The notes below the pieces were generated by a model. The model was not told where the DNA came from and made no database searches. It was given only the letters and a program-made list of their open reading frames with translations. Position numbers and translations under genes: made by a program. A stretch of 42,341 nt of DNA from CAZIOH01 sp964540815 (GTDB lineage: Bacteria; Myxococcota_A; Polyangia; Fen-1088), in the NCBI GenBank assembly GCA_964540815.1, contig CAZIOH010000055.1, positions 1-42,341 on the forward strand, written 5' to 3'. Shown here piece by piece: positions 10,470 to 18,399 of this stretch (position 1 is the stretch's first letter; each line of letters opens with the position of its first letter).

Positions 10470-11090
10470 ATGCTCTCATCCAAGCTGCAACTGAAGATCT
10501 TCCTCACGCCCGAGACCGCCGCGGCGGCCACCGGCGCCTCGGCCGAGGCGCTCATCGGGGTGTTTCAAGGCTGGATTCGCGAGCGGCGGCTGCCCGAGCT
10601 CCTGATCGACGTGGCGAACTACGCGCATGTGCCGGAGGGTCCGGGCGTGGTGCTGATCGGGCACGGGTCGGACTATGGCCTCGATCTCGGCGGGGGCCGG
10701 GCGGGATTGCTGCACAACCGCAAGCGCGCGGGCCTGGGTCCGTCCGAGGCGCTCGGGGATCTGGCGCGCCGCACGCTCCACGCCGCGGACCTGCTCGAGC
10801 GCGAGCCCACCCTCGGCGGCCGGCTCCACTTCGCCACGAACGAGCTCCTGTTCCGCATCAACGATCGCCTGGCGGCCCCGAGCGACGAGGAGACCTGGGC
10901 GGCGGTGAAGCCGGAGCTCTCGGATCTGGCGGCGCGCCTGTTCACCGGATCCTTCCAGCTCACCCGCGAGGGCACCCCGAAGGAGCTGTTCGCCGTTCGC
11001 CTGACCACCAGCGCCCCCGCCATCCTGCTCGCCACCCTGCTCGAACGCGCCGGCGGCCCTCCGGTCGCGGACGCCTCCCTGGTGACCTAG
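10470..11090 (+). CDS. Conserved protein of unknown function linked to the reductase
   Basis: A 206-aa soluble protein with no signal peptide or membrane segment. The start is ATG with AAGGA just upstream, 27 bp after the reductase stop, so the two are very likely cotranscribed. Notable stretches are LLIDVANYAHVPEGPGVVLIGHGSDYGLD and a C-terminal LTTSAPAILLATLLER (the first is quoted here in two parts: LLIDVANYAH, then VPEGPGVVLIGHGSDYG). I cannot assign a fold. Context suggests an accessory role in siroheme-reductase function or nitrogen/sulfur assimilation, which is inference only. Confidence 0.8.
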   Translation: MLSSKLQLKIFLTPETAAAATGASAEALIGVFQGWIRERRLPELLIDVANYAHVPEGPGVVLIGHGSDYGLDLGGGRAGLLHNRKRAGLGPSEALGDLARRTLHAADLLEREPTLGGRLHFATNELLFRINDRLAAPSDEETWAAVKPELSDLAARLFTGSFQLTREGTPKELFAVRLTTSAPAILLATLLERAGGPPVADASLVT

Positions 11091-11107
11091 AGACGACCCG
11101 TGCCTCA

Positions 11108-11184
11108 ATCTCGTATCCCCTCGCCCCGCGCAGCGGGGAGAGGGTCAGGGAGAGGGGCCCCACTTCATTCCGGCCGCGCCGGGC
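11108..11184 (+). repeat. Interspersed palindromic element, copy 2
   Basis: CCCTCGCCCCGC-GCA-GCGGGGAGAGGG forms a hairpin of two stem blocks (CCCTC/GAGGG and CCCCGC/GCGGGG) separated by one mismatch. GGAGAGGGGCCCCAC and TTCATTCCGG follow. It matches the copy at 117-184, including the CCGGGC...CGC...GACC tail. Here it lies in the 143-bp gap between two convergent genes, 18 bp after the upstream stop, where the hairpin could also act as a transcription terminator or mRNA end. Confidence 0.65.
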
Positions 11185-11233
11185 GCAGACCATCTTCCGA
11201 GCCGGACCACCGAGTCGAGCCCTCGTCCCTCAT

Positions 11234-12160
11234 CTAGAACTGCAACAGACCTCTTTGGTCTTCGTATGGAATTGCATCCCGCATGTACAGTACGGCAACA
11301 CTCACTCCGTCAGTGGTCTTCAGCCCATCCCAGTTCGCATATAGTCCGGGTTGTGCGTCTCTATCGGCGAGATATCTCTCGCGGAGCGCCCGAAGACGGC
11401 TCGGTGAGTCAGGATCGGAGACGAGCTTACTCGTGCCCGGCATTATGAGATTGATGCCGTCAATTCCTGGGTCCAACAGAAAGTCACTGAGGGGCATGGC
11501 CAAAGGCCATGCGTAGGCCATCGCCGAGCCGCTGCTGGGGTCATAGGCAGAGACGACTGCGCTGACGTGAAGCGCGCCGTCCATGGCAATCCCACGCGCC
11601 CACAACGACTCGGCGACAGTCTGGATGACTGACCACGCTGCATCGAACCGCTTGCCCTCGAACCCACATTCCGCTGTCGCTGTCGGGGTCGAAACAGCGC
11701 GAACTGAATAATCGAATAGTCCGGCAGCTCCACCGCAGTCGCGCAGAGAAGATATGTCACCGAGTGCCACACCTTGTTCCAGGGTCGCCACGTCTGAGGC
11801 CGTGAGCACCCCCCCGCGGATTTCCCGATCTCGGCGCTGGGCATCTTCCGTCCATACGCTGGTCCAGTAAGAGCAGAGGCCGTCGACGGCGAAGAAAGGC
11901 GAGCCGTTTTCAACTCTCACCAGTGAGCCGCGCAGTTCGTTGCCGGGCTCCACGAACGCCCAAAGGCGAAGCCGCTGTGTACCATCGCAGAGCCCAAAGA
12001 CGTCGGAAGGCGCCGCTTCCTGGCTCCCTCCATCGGGGCTGTTGGCGGCCGCTCCATCCATCACGGAGCTAGCCGGCCCGTCATCGCCCACGCCGACCCT
12101 TACGGACGGCGATGAGCATGCCGTCGCGACGCCGAGCAGCGCGACCACACCTCGCCTCAT
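11234..12160 (-). CDS. Hypothetical lipoprotein
   Basis: A 308-aa protein from ATG 12160 (MRRGVVALLGVATACSS), a short signal peptide ending in a Cys with a TAC lipobox-like end. A low-complexity Asp/Ala/Ser spacer follows, then a globular domain of about 260 residues with several Cys (CDGTQRLRLWAFVEPG, LCSYW, ECGFEGKRF). I recognise no family. The gene is less GC-biased than its neighbours, with more A/T at third positions. The 205 bp between its start and the GNAT gene hold nothing else I can support apart from a possible divergent promoter. Confidence 0.7.
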   Translation of the reverse strand: MRRGVVALLGVATACSSPSVRVGVGDDGPASSVMDGAAANSPDGGSQEAAPSDVFGLCDGTQRLRLWAFVEPGNELRGSLVRVENGSPFFAVDGLCSYWTSVWTEDAQRRDREIRGGVLTASDVATLEQGVALGDISSLRDCGGAAGLFDYSVRAVSTPTATAECGFEGKRFDAAWSVIQTVAESLWARGIAMDGALHVSAVVSAYDPSSGSAMAYAWPLAMPLSDFLLDPGIDGINLIMPGTSKLVSDPDSPSRLRALRERYLADRDAQPGLYANWDGLKTTDGVSVAVLYMRDAIPYEDQRGLLQF

Positions 12161-12365
12161 GACAATGAACGCTAGCAGGTCCCTGCCAGACAGCGCGTCA
12201 ATCTTCCGCAGCGACCGATGCGAAGATCTCCTCGAGGGGTGTGCGAACATTGGCTCCGATGGCGTACATTGACACCGTGGTGGCGGAGTCGACGACGGCC
12301 GCGCGTGCCGTTGCAAAGGCGGTCGCTGACGGCCGCACGCTGGGCGCAGACAAGGCGACCGAGAC

Positions 12366-12911
12366 ATGAGCCGCCGAGTCCTCACGACCGTTCACCTTCG
12401 GGACGGGCGCGATGCGACCCTCGAATGGGTCACCGAGGACGACGCCTCCGGGATGCTCGCCTATCTGGAAGTGATCGCGGGCGAGACCGACTTCCTCACC
12501 TTCGGTCCTGGCGAATTTGGAATGACGATCGATCAGGAAGTCGCGTTCTTGAGATCCTTGGCAGACCCGATGAGGGGAATGATGATGAAGGCCGTGGTAG
12601 GCGGGGAGATGGTGGGAAACGCCCTGCTCCATCGCTCACCCCGTCCACGGGTTCGGCATGTCGCCGATCTGGGCCTTTCGGTTCGGCGGGATTTCTGGGG
12701 CACGGGCCTTGGCTCCGCGCTTTGCCAGACCATGTTCTCGGAGGCGAAGCGAGCTGGCGTCACGAGGATCTCCCTGAAGGTTCGCGCCGACAACGGCCGA
12801 GCAATCCGGTTGTACGAGCGTCTCGGTTTTTCCCACGAGGGTCGGCTGATCGGTGCGTTCCTCGTGGGCGGTGTCGAGCTCGACGAGCTCGTGATGGGGC
12901 TCCGGATCTGA
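12366..12911 (+). CDS. GNAT-family N-acetyltransferase
   Basis: A 181-aa acetyltransferase of the GNAT superfamily, closest in look to the RimI/ribosomal-protein-type group. The acetyl-CoA-binding motif A is visible as VRRDFWGTGLGSALCQTMF (about 117-135, with the R-x4-GxG core). Motif B is NGRAIRLYERLGF (about 142-154). The start is ATG 12366 with AAGG about 10 nt upstream. It stands alone on this strand and converges with murA. The substrate (small molecule or protein N-terminus) cannot be read from sequence. Confidence 0.9.
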   Translation: MSRRVLTTVHLRDGRDATLEWVTEDDASGMLAYLEVIAGETDFLTFGPGEFGMTIDQEVAFLRSLADPMRGMMMKAVVGGEMVGNALLHRSPRPRVRHVADLGLSVRRDFWGTGLGSALCQTMFSEAKRAGVTRISLKVRADNGRAIRLYERLGFSHEGRLIGAFLVGGVELDELVMGLRI

Positions 12912-12944
12912 GGTCGACCACCGCGCCCTCATGAGCGCGGACCT
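12911..12944. terminator. Possible bidirectional terminator between convergent genes
   Basis: CCGCGC (12921-12926) pairs with GCGCGG (12935-12940) around an 8-nt loop. The outer AGGT (12911-12914) pairs with ACCT (12941-12944) with a bulge. It fills the 36-bp space between the GNAT and murA stops. There is no T-tract, so this is a weak structural call. Confidence 0.3.
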
Positions 12945-12947
12945 CTC

Positions 12948-14243
12948 TCAGGGGCCGGGGGTGTCTTCGCGCTCGATGCGGGCGCCGAGGGCTTGCAGGC
13001 GGGTTTCGATGCGCTCGTAGCCGCGATCGATCTGCTGGGCGTTGTGGATGGTGCTGCGTCCGTCGGCCACGAGGGCGGCGATGAGCAGGGCCATCCCGGC
13101 GCGGATGTCCGGGCTCGACACGTTCTGCGGATACAGCCGCGACGGTCCGGTGACCACCGCCCGGTGCGGATCGCACACGATGACCCGCGCGCCCATGGAG
13201 ATGAGCCGGTCCACCCAGTACAGGCGGCTCTCGTACATCCACTCGTGAATCAGGCACGTCCCGGTGGCCTGGCTCGCCAGCACCAACGCGATCGAGGTGA
13301 GGTCGGCCGGGAAGCCCGGCCACGGGGCGTCGTGGATGCGCGGCACCGCGCCGTGCAGGCCGTCCTCCACCACCAGCGTCTGATCCCGCGGCACGAAGAT
13401 GTCGTCCCCGCGCACCTCCCAGCGCACCCCGAGCTTGGCGTACGCGGAGGCCGTCACGCGGTGCTCGTTCGGGCGCGCGCGGCGGATCAGCAACTCGCCG
13501 TGCGTCACCGCCGCGAGCGCGATGAAGCTCCCCACCTCGAGGTAGTCGGGACCGACCGCGGCCGTGCACCCGTGTAGCCGCGGCACGCCCTCGATGGTGA
13601 GCACGTTGGTCCCGATGCCCTCGATGCGGGCCCCCATCGCCACCAGCATGCGGCAGAGATCCTGGACGTGGGGCTCCGAGGCGGCGTTGCGGATGGTGGT
13701 CGTCCCGCGTGCCAGGGAGGCCGCCATGACCACGTTCTCCGTGGCCATGACGCTCATCTCGTCGAGGAACAGGTCCGCGCCCACCAGCCCGCGCGCGGCA
13801 CGCAGGACGTAGCCGTCGGGGCGGACGTCGATCTCCGCCCCGAGCTCGCGAAAGGCCCGGATGTGAGTGTCGAGCGGTCGGCGCCCGATGCGGTCTCCCC
13901 CCGGCGCCGGCAGCTCGGCCCGTCCGGCGCGCGCCAGGAGCGGCCCCGCCAGCACGAAGCTCGCGCGCATCTGGCGGCAGATCGCGGGGTCGGGCGCCAC
14001 CGAGCGCAGGCCGTCCGCGTGGCAGGACACCGCCGCCACCTCGGGCTGCCCGACGCGCGAACCGAGATCCTCGAGCGCGGCCCGCATGGTCCGGACGTCC
14101 TGGATGTCCGGCACGTTGGTGAGCAGGACCGGCTCGTCGGTGAGCAGCGTCGCCGCCAGCATCGGCAGGGCCGCGTTCTTGTTCCCGGCCACGGTGATCT
14201 CGCCGCAGACCGGTACACCGCCATCTATGACGAAGCGACTCAC
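12948..14243 (-). CDS. murA: UDP-GlcNAc 1-carboxyvinyltransferase MurA, Asp in the Cys position
   Basis: MurA catalyses the first committed step of peptidoglycan synthesis, transferring enolpyruvate from PEP to UDP-GlcNAc in the cytoplasm. The 431-aa length is typical. GNKNAALP carries the Lys/Asn pair equivalent to K22/N23 of E. coli. FPADL carries the catalytic Asp. DIRAG and IDRGYERIE are conserved near the C-terminus. The active-site loop reads APGGDRIGRRPLDTHI, so the Cys alkylated by fosfomycin (C115 in E. coli) is Asp, as in mycobacterial and chlamydial MurA, which are naturally fosfomycin-resistant. The start is GTG with GAGGG upstream. It lies 75 bp downstream of the EPS-locus barrel gene on the same strand. 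Confidence 0.95.
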   Translation of the reverse strand: MSRFVIDGGVPVCGEITVAGNKNAALPMLAATLLTDEPVLLTNVPDIQDVRTMRAALEDLGSRVGQPEVAAVSCHADGLRSVAPDPAICRQMRASFVLAGPLLARAGRAELPAPGGDRIGRRPLDTHIRAFRELGAEIDVRPDGYVLRAARGLVGADLFLDEMSVMATENVVMAASLARGTTTIRNAASEPHVQDLCRMLVAMGARIEGIGTNVLTIEGVPRLHGCTAAVGPDYLEVGSFIALAAVTHGELLIRRARPNEHRVTASAYAKLGVRWEVRGDDIFVPRDQTLVVEDGLHGAVPRIHDAPWPGFPADLTSIALVLASQATGTCLIHEWMYESRLYWVDRLISMGARVIVCDPHRAVVTGPSRLYPQNVSSPDIRAGMALLIAALVADGRSTIHNAQQIDRGYERIETRLQALGARIEREDTPGP

Positions 14244-14318
14244 GCGTCCCTCACCCGAGAATGCCCGGGGCGCGGTCCCCGGGCAAGTTTCGGGTCTCCG
14301 CCCGACGGCCAGCCCTCT

Positions 14319-15620
14319 TCACGGGTGTCCGGGGCGGCTCCGGGTGGTGGCCGTCAGCCTCAGGTACACCCACAACTCGCGCTGGTGGAACGCGAAGCTC
14401 GGGGCGCTGAAGTTCGGCCCCCGATCGGATCCGCGCACTCCCCCCTCGATGAACAGCGTGTCGGAGAGGCGGTGCCGGATCGGCAGCTGCAGCGCCACCA
14501 CCGTCTCGTCCGGGTTCCCGGCGAGGGGCTGTGACCGGATGACCGTCGAGAAGATCGCCTCGAGCGCCGCCGTGGTGTCCGGCTGAAACAGCAGCCCGAG
14601 GGCCAACGAGGTCGTCGACCGGGGACCAGCCGCGCCGAGGAAGGGGTCGACGAAGTAGTCGACCGACGTCGAGAAGAGCCCTCTCAGGCGGGGCTCGTCC
14701 TGTCCCGGCAACCACGACCCGATCTCCACTCCGCCGATGGGCGACCAGGAAGGGCCGCTGCCACTGGTCGACCCGCCGGTGCCCGAACGCCAGCCGTGGG
14801 CGACGCCCCCCAGCACCCGCAGGTCCCCGAGACGCGACAGATGCGTCCTCCAGCCGAGCTCGGTGGAGGCCACCACGAAATCGAAGGCCCCCCCGGGTAC
14901 CGCGAGCGACCCGGAGGACGACACCCGGTCCAGCTCCCCCACGAGGAGGAGGTCGCTCCGACGCGAGAGGTGGGCGCTGGCCGACGGCAAGGCGCGGAGC
15001 ACGGTCTGGTCGGGGAGCGGTGGGGCCACGAACAAGGGCACCATTCCGCCCCCGCCGTTCACCGCGGCGGCGACGGTGCCGCCGTAGGAATGGTAGCGAG
15101 CCGCCTCGCCAGCGAGGGCGAGCTCCCAGCGAGGGCTGGCCAGGTATCGCGCCCCGAGGTGCCCCGAGACGGCCACGATCTTCTGTACCGCGGGCAAGGT
15201 CCCGGTCGGCGTGGGGCCGAGGATTCCGGCCAGGGCCGCGTAGTCGGGCTCTCCGATCGAGGAGGCTCCGGTGGCCGTCAGGGTGAGGGTCCTCGACGCG
15301 CGGGCGCTCGCCTGGAGGTCGAGGACGTGCAGGACCGCGACGTGGAAGTCGAGGGGAGCCGTGGCCGGGAGGCCACTGTCCGGCCCGACCGAGGCGAGCC
15401 GCACCACGTAGCCGAGCCGAACACTCGCCTCGGGACCGGCGAGGCTGCCGCTGACCCCCGGCGCGAGGATGCCCATGACCACCTTGGTCGAGGGATCGCC
15501 CGGTCGCACCGGCGTCTCGCCGGCGCGGGCCTCCGCCGATACCAGCGCGTTGAGGTCGACGCTGGCGGAGAAGCTCGCCGAGAGCAGGAGGACCGCTGCC
15601 GCCGGTACGGTCGCGAGCAC
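14319..15620 (-). CDS. Outer-membrane beta-barrel protein of the EPS export set (Wzp-like porin candidate)
   Basis: A 433-aa protein with an N-terminal signal peptide (VLATVPAAAVLLLSASFSASV) and then alternating, aromatic-capped strands throughout, ending in RELWVYLRLTATTRSRPGHP, an amphipathic last strand with a short tail. This is the pattern of an outer-membrane barrel. The start is GTG 15620 with GGAG 8 nt upstream, only 5 bp after the stop of the OPX gene. In Myxococcus xanthus, OPX proteins lacking their own membrane helix are encoded beside 18-stranded barrel porins (WzpX/S/B). This gene has the right place and shape for that role, but no sequence motif proves it. Confidence 0.75.
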   Translation of the reverse strand: MLATVPAAAVLLLSASFSASVDLNALVSAEARAGETPVRPGDPSTKVVMGILAPGVSGSLAGPEASVRLGYVVRLASVGPDSGLPATAPLDFHVAVLHVLDLQASARASRTLTLTATGASSIGEPDYAALAGILGPTPTGTLPAVQKIVAVSGHLGARYLASPRWELALAGEAARYHSYGGTVAAAVNGGGGMVPLFVAPPLPDQTVLRALPSASAHLSRRSDLLLVGELDRVSSSGSLAVPGGAFDFVVASTELGWRTHLSRLGDLRVLGGVAHGWRSGTGGSTSGSGPSWSPIGGVEIGSWLPGQDEPRLRGLFSTSVDYFVDPFLGAAGPRSTTSLALGLLFQPDTTAALEAIFSTVIRSQPLAGNPDETVVALQLPIRHRLSDTLFIEGGVRGSDRGPNFSAPSFAFHQRELWVYLRLTATTRSRPGHP

Positions 15621-15625
15621 GCGGC

Positions 15626-16321
15626 CTACTCCACGACGACGACGTCCCCGTCGGACAGACGGAACTGGGCGCTCGACGGCTCGGGCGCGACGAGCTCGCT
15701 CGCCCGGAAGCGGATCCGCGGCGGCGTGTCGTGGGATCGCACGACGAAGATGCGATCTCGCGACGCAAAGTCCGTCAGCCATCCCGCGGCCGCCAGGGCC
15801 GCAGTGACGCTGAAGTCCCGGCCGAGCTCGTAGGTGCCGGGGGTCTTGACCTCGCCCACCACCTTCACCCGCACCGGCGCCGGGCGCGAGATCACCACCG
15901 AGACCTGCGGCTTGACGACCACGTTGTCGAGGCGTCGCTGCAGCTCGGCCGCCGCCTCGTTCGGGGAGCGCCCGGCGACCACCACGTTGCCCACCGTCGG
16001 CTGCAGATAGGCCCCGTCCTCGCGGACCACGAACTCCCCGGTCATCGAAGGCTGGTCCCGCACCTGCACGAAGATGGTGTCGCGCGGCTGAATCAGCCCG
16101 GCCTGGGGCAGCGCCGCCGGCGGGACCTGCTGAACCCACACGTAAGGCTGCTCGGTCGCGCACGCGATCGGCATGCCCACCACCGCCAGCGCAACGAGCG
16201 CGATGCGCAGCAGGCGATGCCACCCGAGCCTGGGCGTACCCGCGCGGGTGCCCTCACCGTTGCCCTTGCCACGCGGAGACCAGGCCATCGGCCGAAGCAG
16301 AGAGGAGCGGACCAGTGCCAT
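15626..16321 (-). CDS. Outer-membrane polysaccharide export (OPX/Wza-like) lipoprotein
   Basis: A 231-aa protein with a signal peptide ending in PIAC (lipobox). A Poly_export domain follows (QPRDTIFVQVRDQPSMTGEF, then DGAYLQPTVGNVVVAGRSPNEAAAELQRRL split as two blocks: DGAYLQPTVGNVVVAG and SPNEAAAELQRRL). An SLBB-type domain comes next (VKVVGEVKTPGTYEL), and the protein ends at LSDGDVVVVE. It lacks the C-terminal amphipathic helix that forms the outer-membrane pore of E. coli Wza, so it probably needs a separate porin, presumably the next gene. ATG 16321 was chosen over in-frame GTG 16354; neither has a good Shine-Dalgarno. It begins 32 bp after the co-polymerase gene. Confidence 0.92.
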   Translation of the reverse strand: MALVRSSLLRPMAWSPRGKGNGEGTRAGTPRLGWHRLLRIALVALAVVGMPIACATEQPYVWVQQVPPAALPQAGLIQPRDTIFVQVRDQPSMTGEFVVREDGAYLQPTVGNVVVAGRSPNEAAAELQRRLDNVVVKPQVSVVISRPAPVRVKVVGEVKTPGTYELGRDFSVTAALAAAGWLTDFASRDRIFVVRSHDTPPRIRFRASELVAPEPSSAQFRLSDGDVVVVE

Positions 16322-16353
16322 CCGGGCGTTAAACCATATTTCGGACGGCCGCA

Positions 16354-18318
16354 CTACGTGCTATCGGGTCGCGCGTTCGCGTCGTAGGTCCTGAGCGCTT
16401 CCGAGAGCACCCGGCGCCCCTCGCGGAGCATCACGACCATCCCCGCCACCAGCAGGCCGGCGACCAGCCCGATGCCGCAGCGAATGGCAATGCTCTTGGT
16501 CTGGCCAGGGCGCTCGAGCCGCGGCGGGCTCATCTCGTAGCGGGACTCCGCGGAGACCCGCTCGAGGTTGACCTGCAGCTCCGCCTTCTTGAGCTTGTCG
16601 AAGAGCTGAGTGTGCAGGTGGCTGACCGACTCCTGCCGATGGTTCAGCTCCTGCAGGCGCGCCTCCACGCGCGGCAGATCCCCCACCAGCGCCTTCACCT
16701 GACCGAGGTTTCGGTCGGTGTCGGCGAGCTCGGCCCGCGCCGCGCTCAGCTGACCGCGCAGGGTCTCGACACGATTCTGCTGCTCCTGCAGCCCGCTGTT
16801 GGCCTGGCGATCGACCGCGCTCGGCGCCGCGTGCATCTCCCCCTCGATCAGCTTCTCGATCCGCTGCTTCTCGTCGTTGAGCTGGCGCACCTCCGGGTGA
16901 CCGTCCGCAAGCCCCCGGGCGTAGGCCTCGCTCAGCTTCTGGTTCACGCTGGCCAGCGACTGTCGGTACACCTGGGAGGCCTGGTAGCGACTCTGCGACA
17001 CCGGCCCTTCCAGGGCCTGCAGGCGCCGTTCGGCGTCGAGATCCTCCTGCAAGCGGCGGATCTGGGCCTGAAGCTCGGCGCGGCGGCCCTCGAGCTGAAA
17101 CCGGCTCGAGTGGGTTTGCTGCGCCTCTTCCGGCAAGCGATCGGAGTTTGCCTGACGGAAGCTCGTACGCTCGCTGGAGATGTTCGCGAGATCGGTCTCC
17201 ACCGATTTCAGCTGATTGCGCAGAAAGTCCGCCTCCGCCGTCACCGTCTTCAGCGCCTTGTCGATCTCGGACGCTGCGTAGTTGTGCAGGTGGGTGGTCA
17301 ACATGACCACCGGCTCGAGCTGATGACGCCCCGACAGGAGGCTCTCCCGGTACGAGGCGCGGTAGACGTGCGGCTCTTCCAGCGGCTCGAGCTTGAGGCG
17401 GCTCGCCACCGCGGTGATGCGCGACTCGTCCGGCTCGGCGCCATCCAGCTGGCGCAAGGTGGTCCGCAGCAGGGCCGGGCTGACGAAAGCCCGCTCGGGC
17501 CCCTCGAACAGCTGCGGCGAATCCTCGGCGGGCTTCTCGGTGTCGACCGGGTTGGTCCGCATCTGGGGTTGGAGCTTGACCACGCACCCGGCGGAGGCGG
17601 CGGGTGGCAACAGGAAGATCGAGCCGATTCCGGCCGCGATCCCCAGCGCGGCCAGTGCGGCGATCAGCCCGGCATAGCGGCTCACGAAGCGGTAACCGGC
17701 GATCAGGCGCTGCAGGAGCTCGGCGAAGGAGAGCCCTTCCTCTTCCTCGTCGAGCTGGCGCATGACCCGCGGACGCGGCGCGGACTGGCTGCCGAACGGC
17801 GGCGGCGGAAACGGCGCGGGGTACGTCTGCCGCATGAGGGTGCCCTCGAACACCCGCTGCGGCCCGCGCCCAGCCGGCAGCAGGGCGACCGTGGGGTCGA
17901 CCAGGCGGTCGATCCGGAACGTGAACTCGACGCTGCCCACGGTGACGCGATCGCCATTGTTCAGCCGGCTGCGGCGAACCCGCTGCCCGCCGATGAAGGT
18001 CCCGTTGGTCGAGCCCAGATCCTCGATCTCGAACCCGTGGCTGCCGTTGATGATGCGCGCGTGCCGGCCCGACACCGAGGGGTCGGAGATGAGCACGTCG
18101 GCGCCGTCGATCCTGCCCACCAGCATCGTGTTGTGGGTGAGCGCAAAGACCCGTCCGGGGGTGTTGCCCTGAACCACGATCAGGAAGGCTTCTGCCTCGC
18201 CGGTGGGGACCGCTCGATCCAGCTCGGCGTCGAGGCCGGCCTCGGACGGCCGGGCGTCGAACCCGTCGCCGTCCGGCTCGTCCCCTTCGTCCCCTCGCGT
18301 CGATGGTTGGCTATTCAT
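16354..18318 (-). CDS. FHA domain / Wzz-type polysaccharide co-polymerase fusion
   Basis: A 654-aa inner-membrane protein. Residues about 44-125 are a forkhead-associated domain with the phosphothreonine-binding signature: GRI (68-70), SVSGRHA (81-87) and GSTNGT (102-107). A Pro-rich acidic linker leads to membrane helix 1 (about 206-228). A large periplasmic region with long coiled coil (about 350-590, many Gln/Glu/Arg/Leu heptads) ends at membrane helix 2 (about 609-631) and a short cytoplasmic tail. The two-helix coiled-coil layout is that of chain-length co-polymerases (Wzz/Wzc N-domain). No Walker/BY-kinase domain or Tyr-rich tail is present. The start is ATG 18318; ATG 18357 is also open. 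Confidence 0.9.
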   Translation of the reverse strand: MNSQPSTRGDEGDEPDGDGFDARPSEAGLDAELDRAVPTGEAEAFLIVVQGNTPGRVFALTHNTMLVGRIDGADVLISDPSVSGRHARIINGSHGFEIEDLGSTNGTFIGGQRVRRSRLNNGDRVTVGSVEFTFRIDRLVDPTVALLPAGRGPQRVFEGTLMRQTYPAPFPPPPFGSQSAPRPRVMRQLDEEEEGLSFAELLQRLIAGYRFVSRYAGLIAALAALGIAAGIGSIFLLPPAASAGCVVKLQPQMRTNPVDTEKPAEDSPQLFEGPERAFVSPALLRTTLRQLDGAEPDESRITAVASRLKLEPLEEPHVYRASYRESLLSGRHQLEPVVMLTTHLHNYAASEIDKALKTVTAEADFLRNQLKSVETDLANISSERTSFRQANSDRLPEEAQQTHSSRFQLEGRRAELQAQIRRLQEDLDAERRLQALEGPVSQSRYQASQVYRQSLASVNQKLSEAYARGLADGHPEVRQLNDEKQRIEKLIEGEMHAAPSAVDRQANSGLQEQQNRVETLRGQLSAARAELADTDRNLGQVKALVGDLPRVEARLQELNHRQESVSHLHTQLFDKLKKAELQVNLERVSAESRYEMSPPRLERPGQTKSIAIRCGIGLVAGLLVAGMVVMLREGRRVLSEALRTYDANARPDST

Positions 18319-18399
18319 TTTGCGTGTCCAAGTGCAAAGTGGTGTCAGCGCGCCCACCCCATCTTAATGACGGCCCGGCCAAAAACATAGGGCGCCGGA

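Noticed and set aside
12198..12632. Minus-strand frame opposite the GNAT gene ending in a plausible-looking tail (MYAIGANVRTPLEEIF)
   Set aside because: Most of it is antisense to a well-supported GNAT gene. The remaining short tail has no ribosome-binding site or recognisable family.
18319..18357. Longer N-terminus for the FHA-co-polymerase from ATG 18357
   Set aside because: It adds 13 residues with no family support. ATG 18318 directly precedes the acidic N-terminal tail; it was kept as an alternative only.
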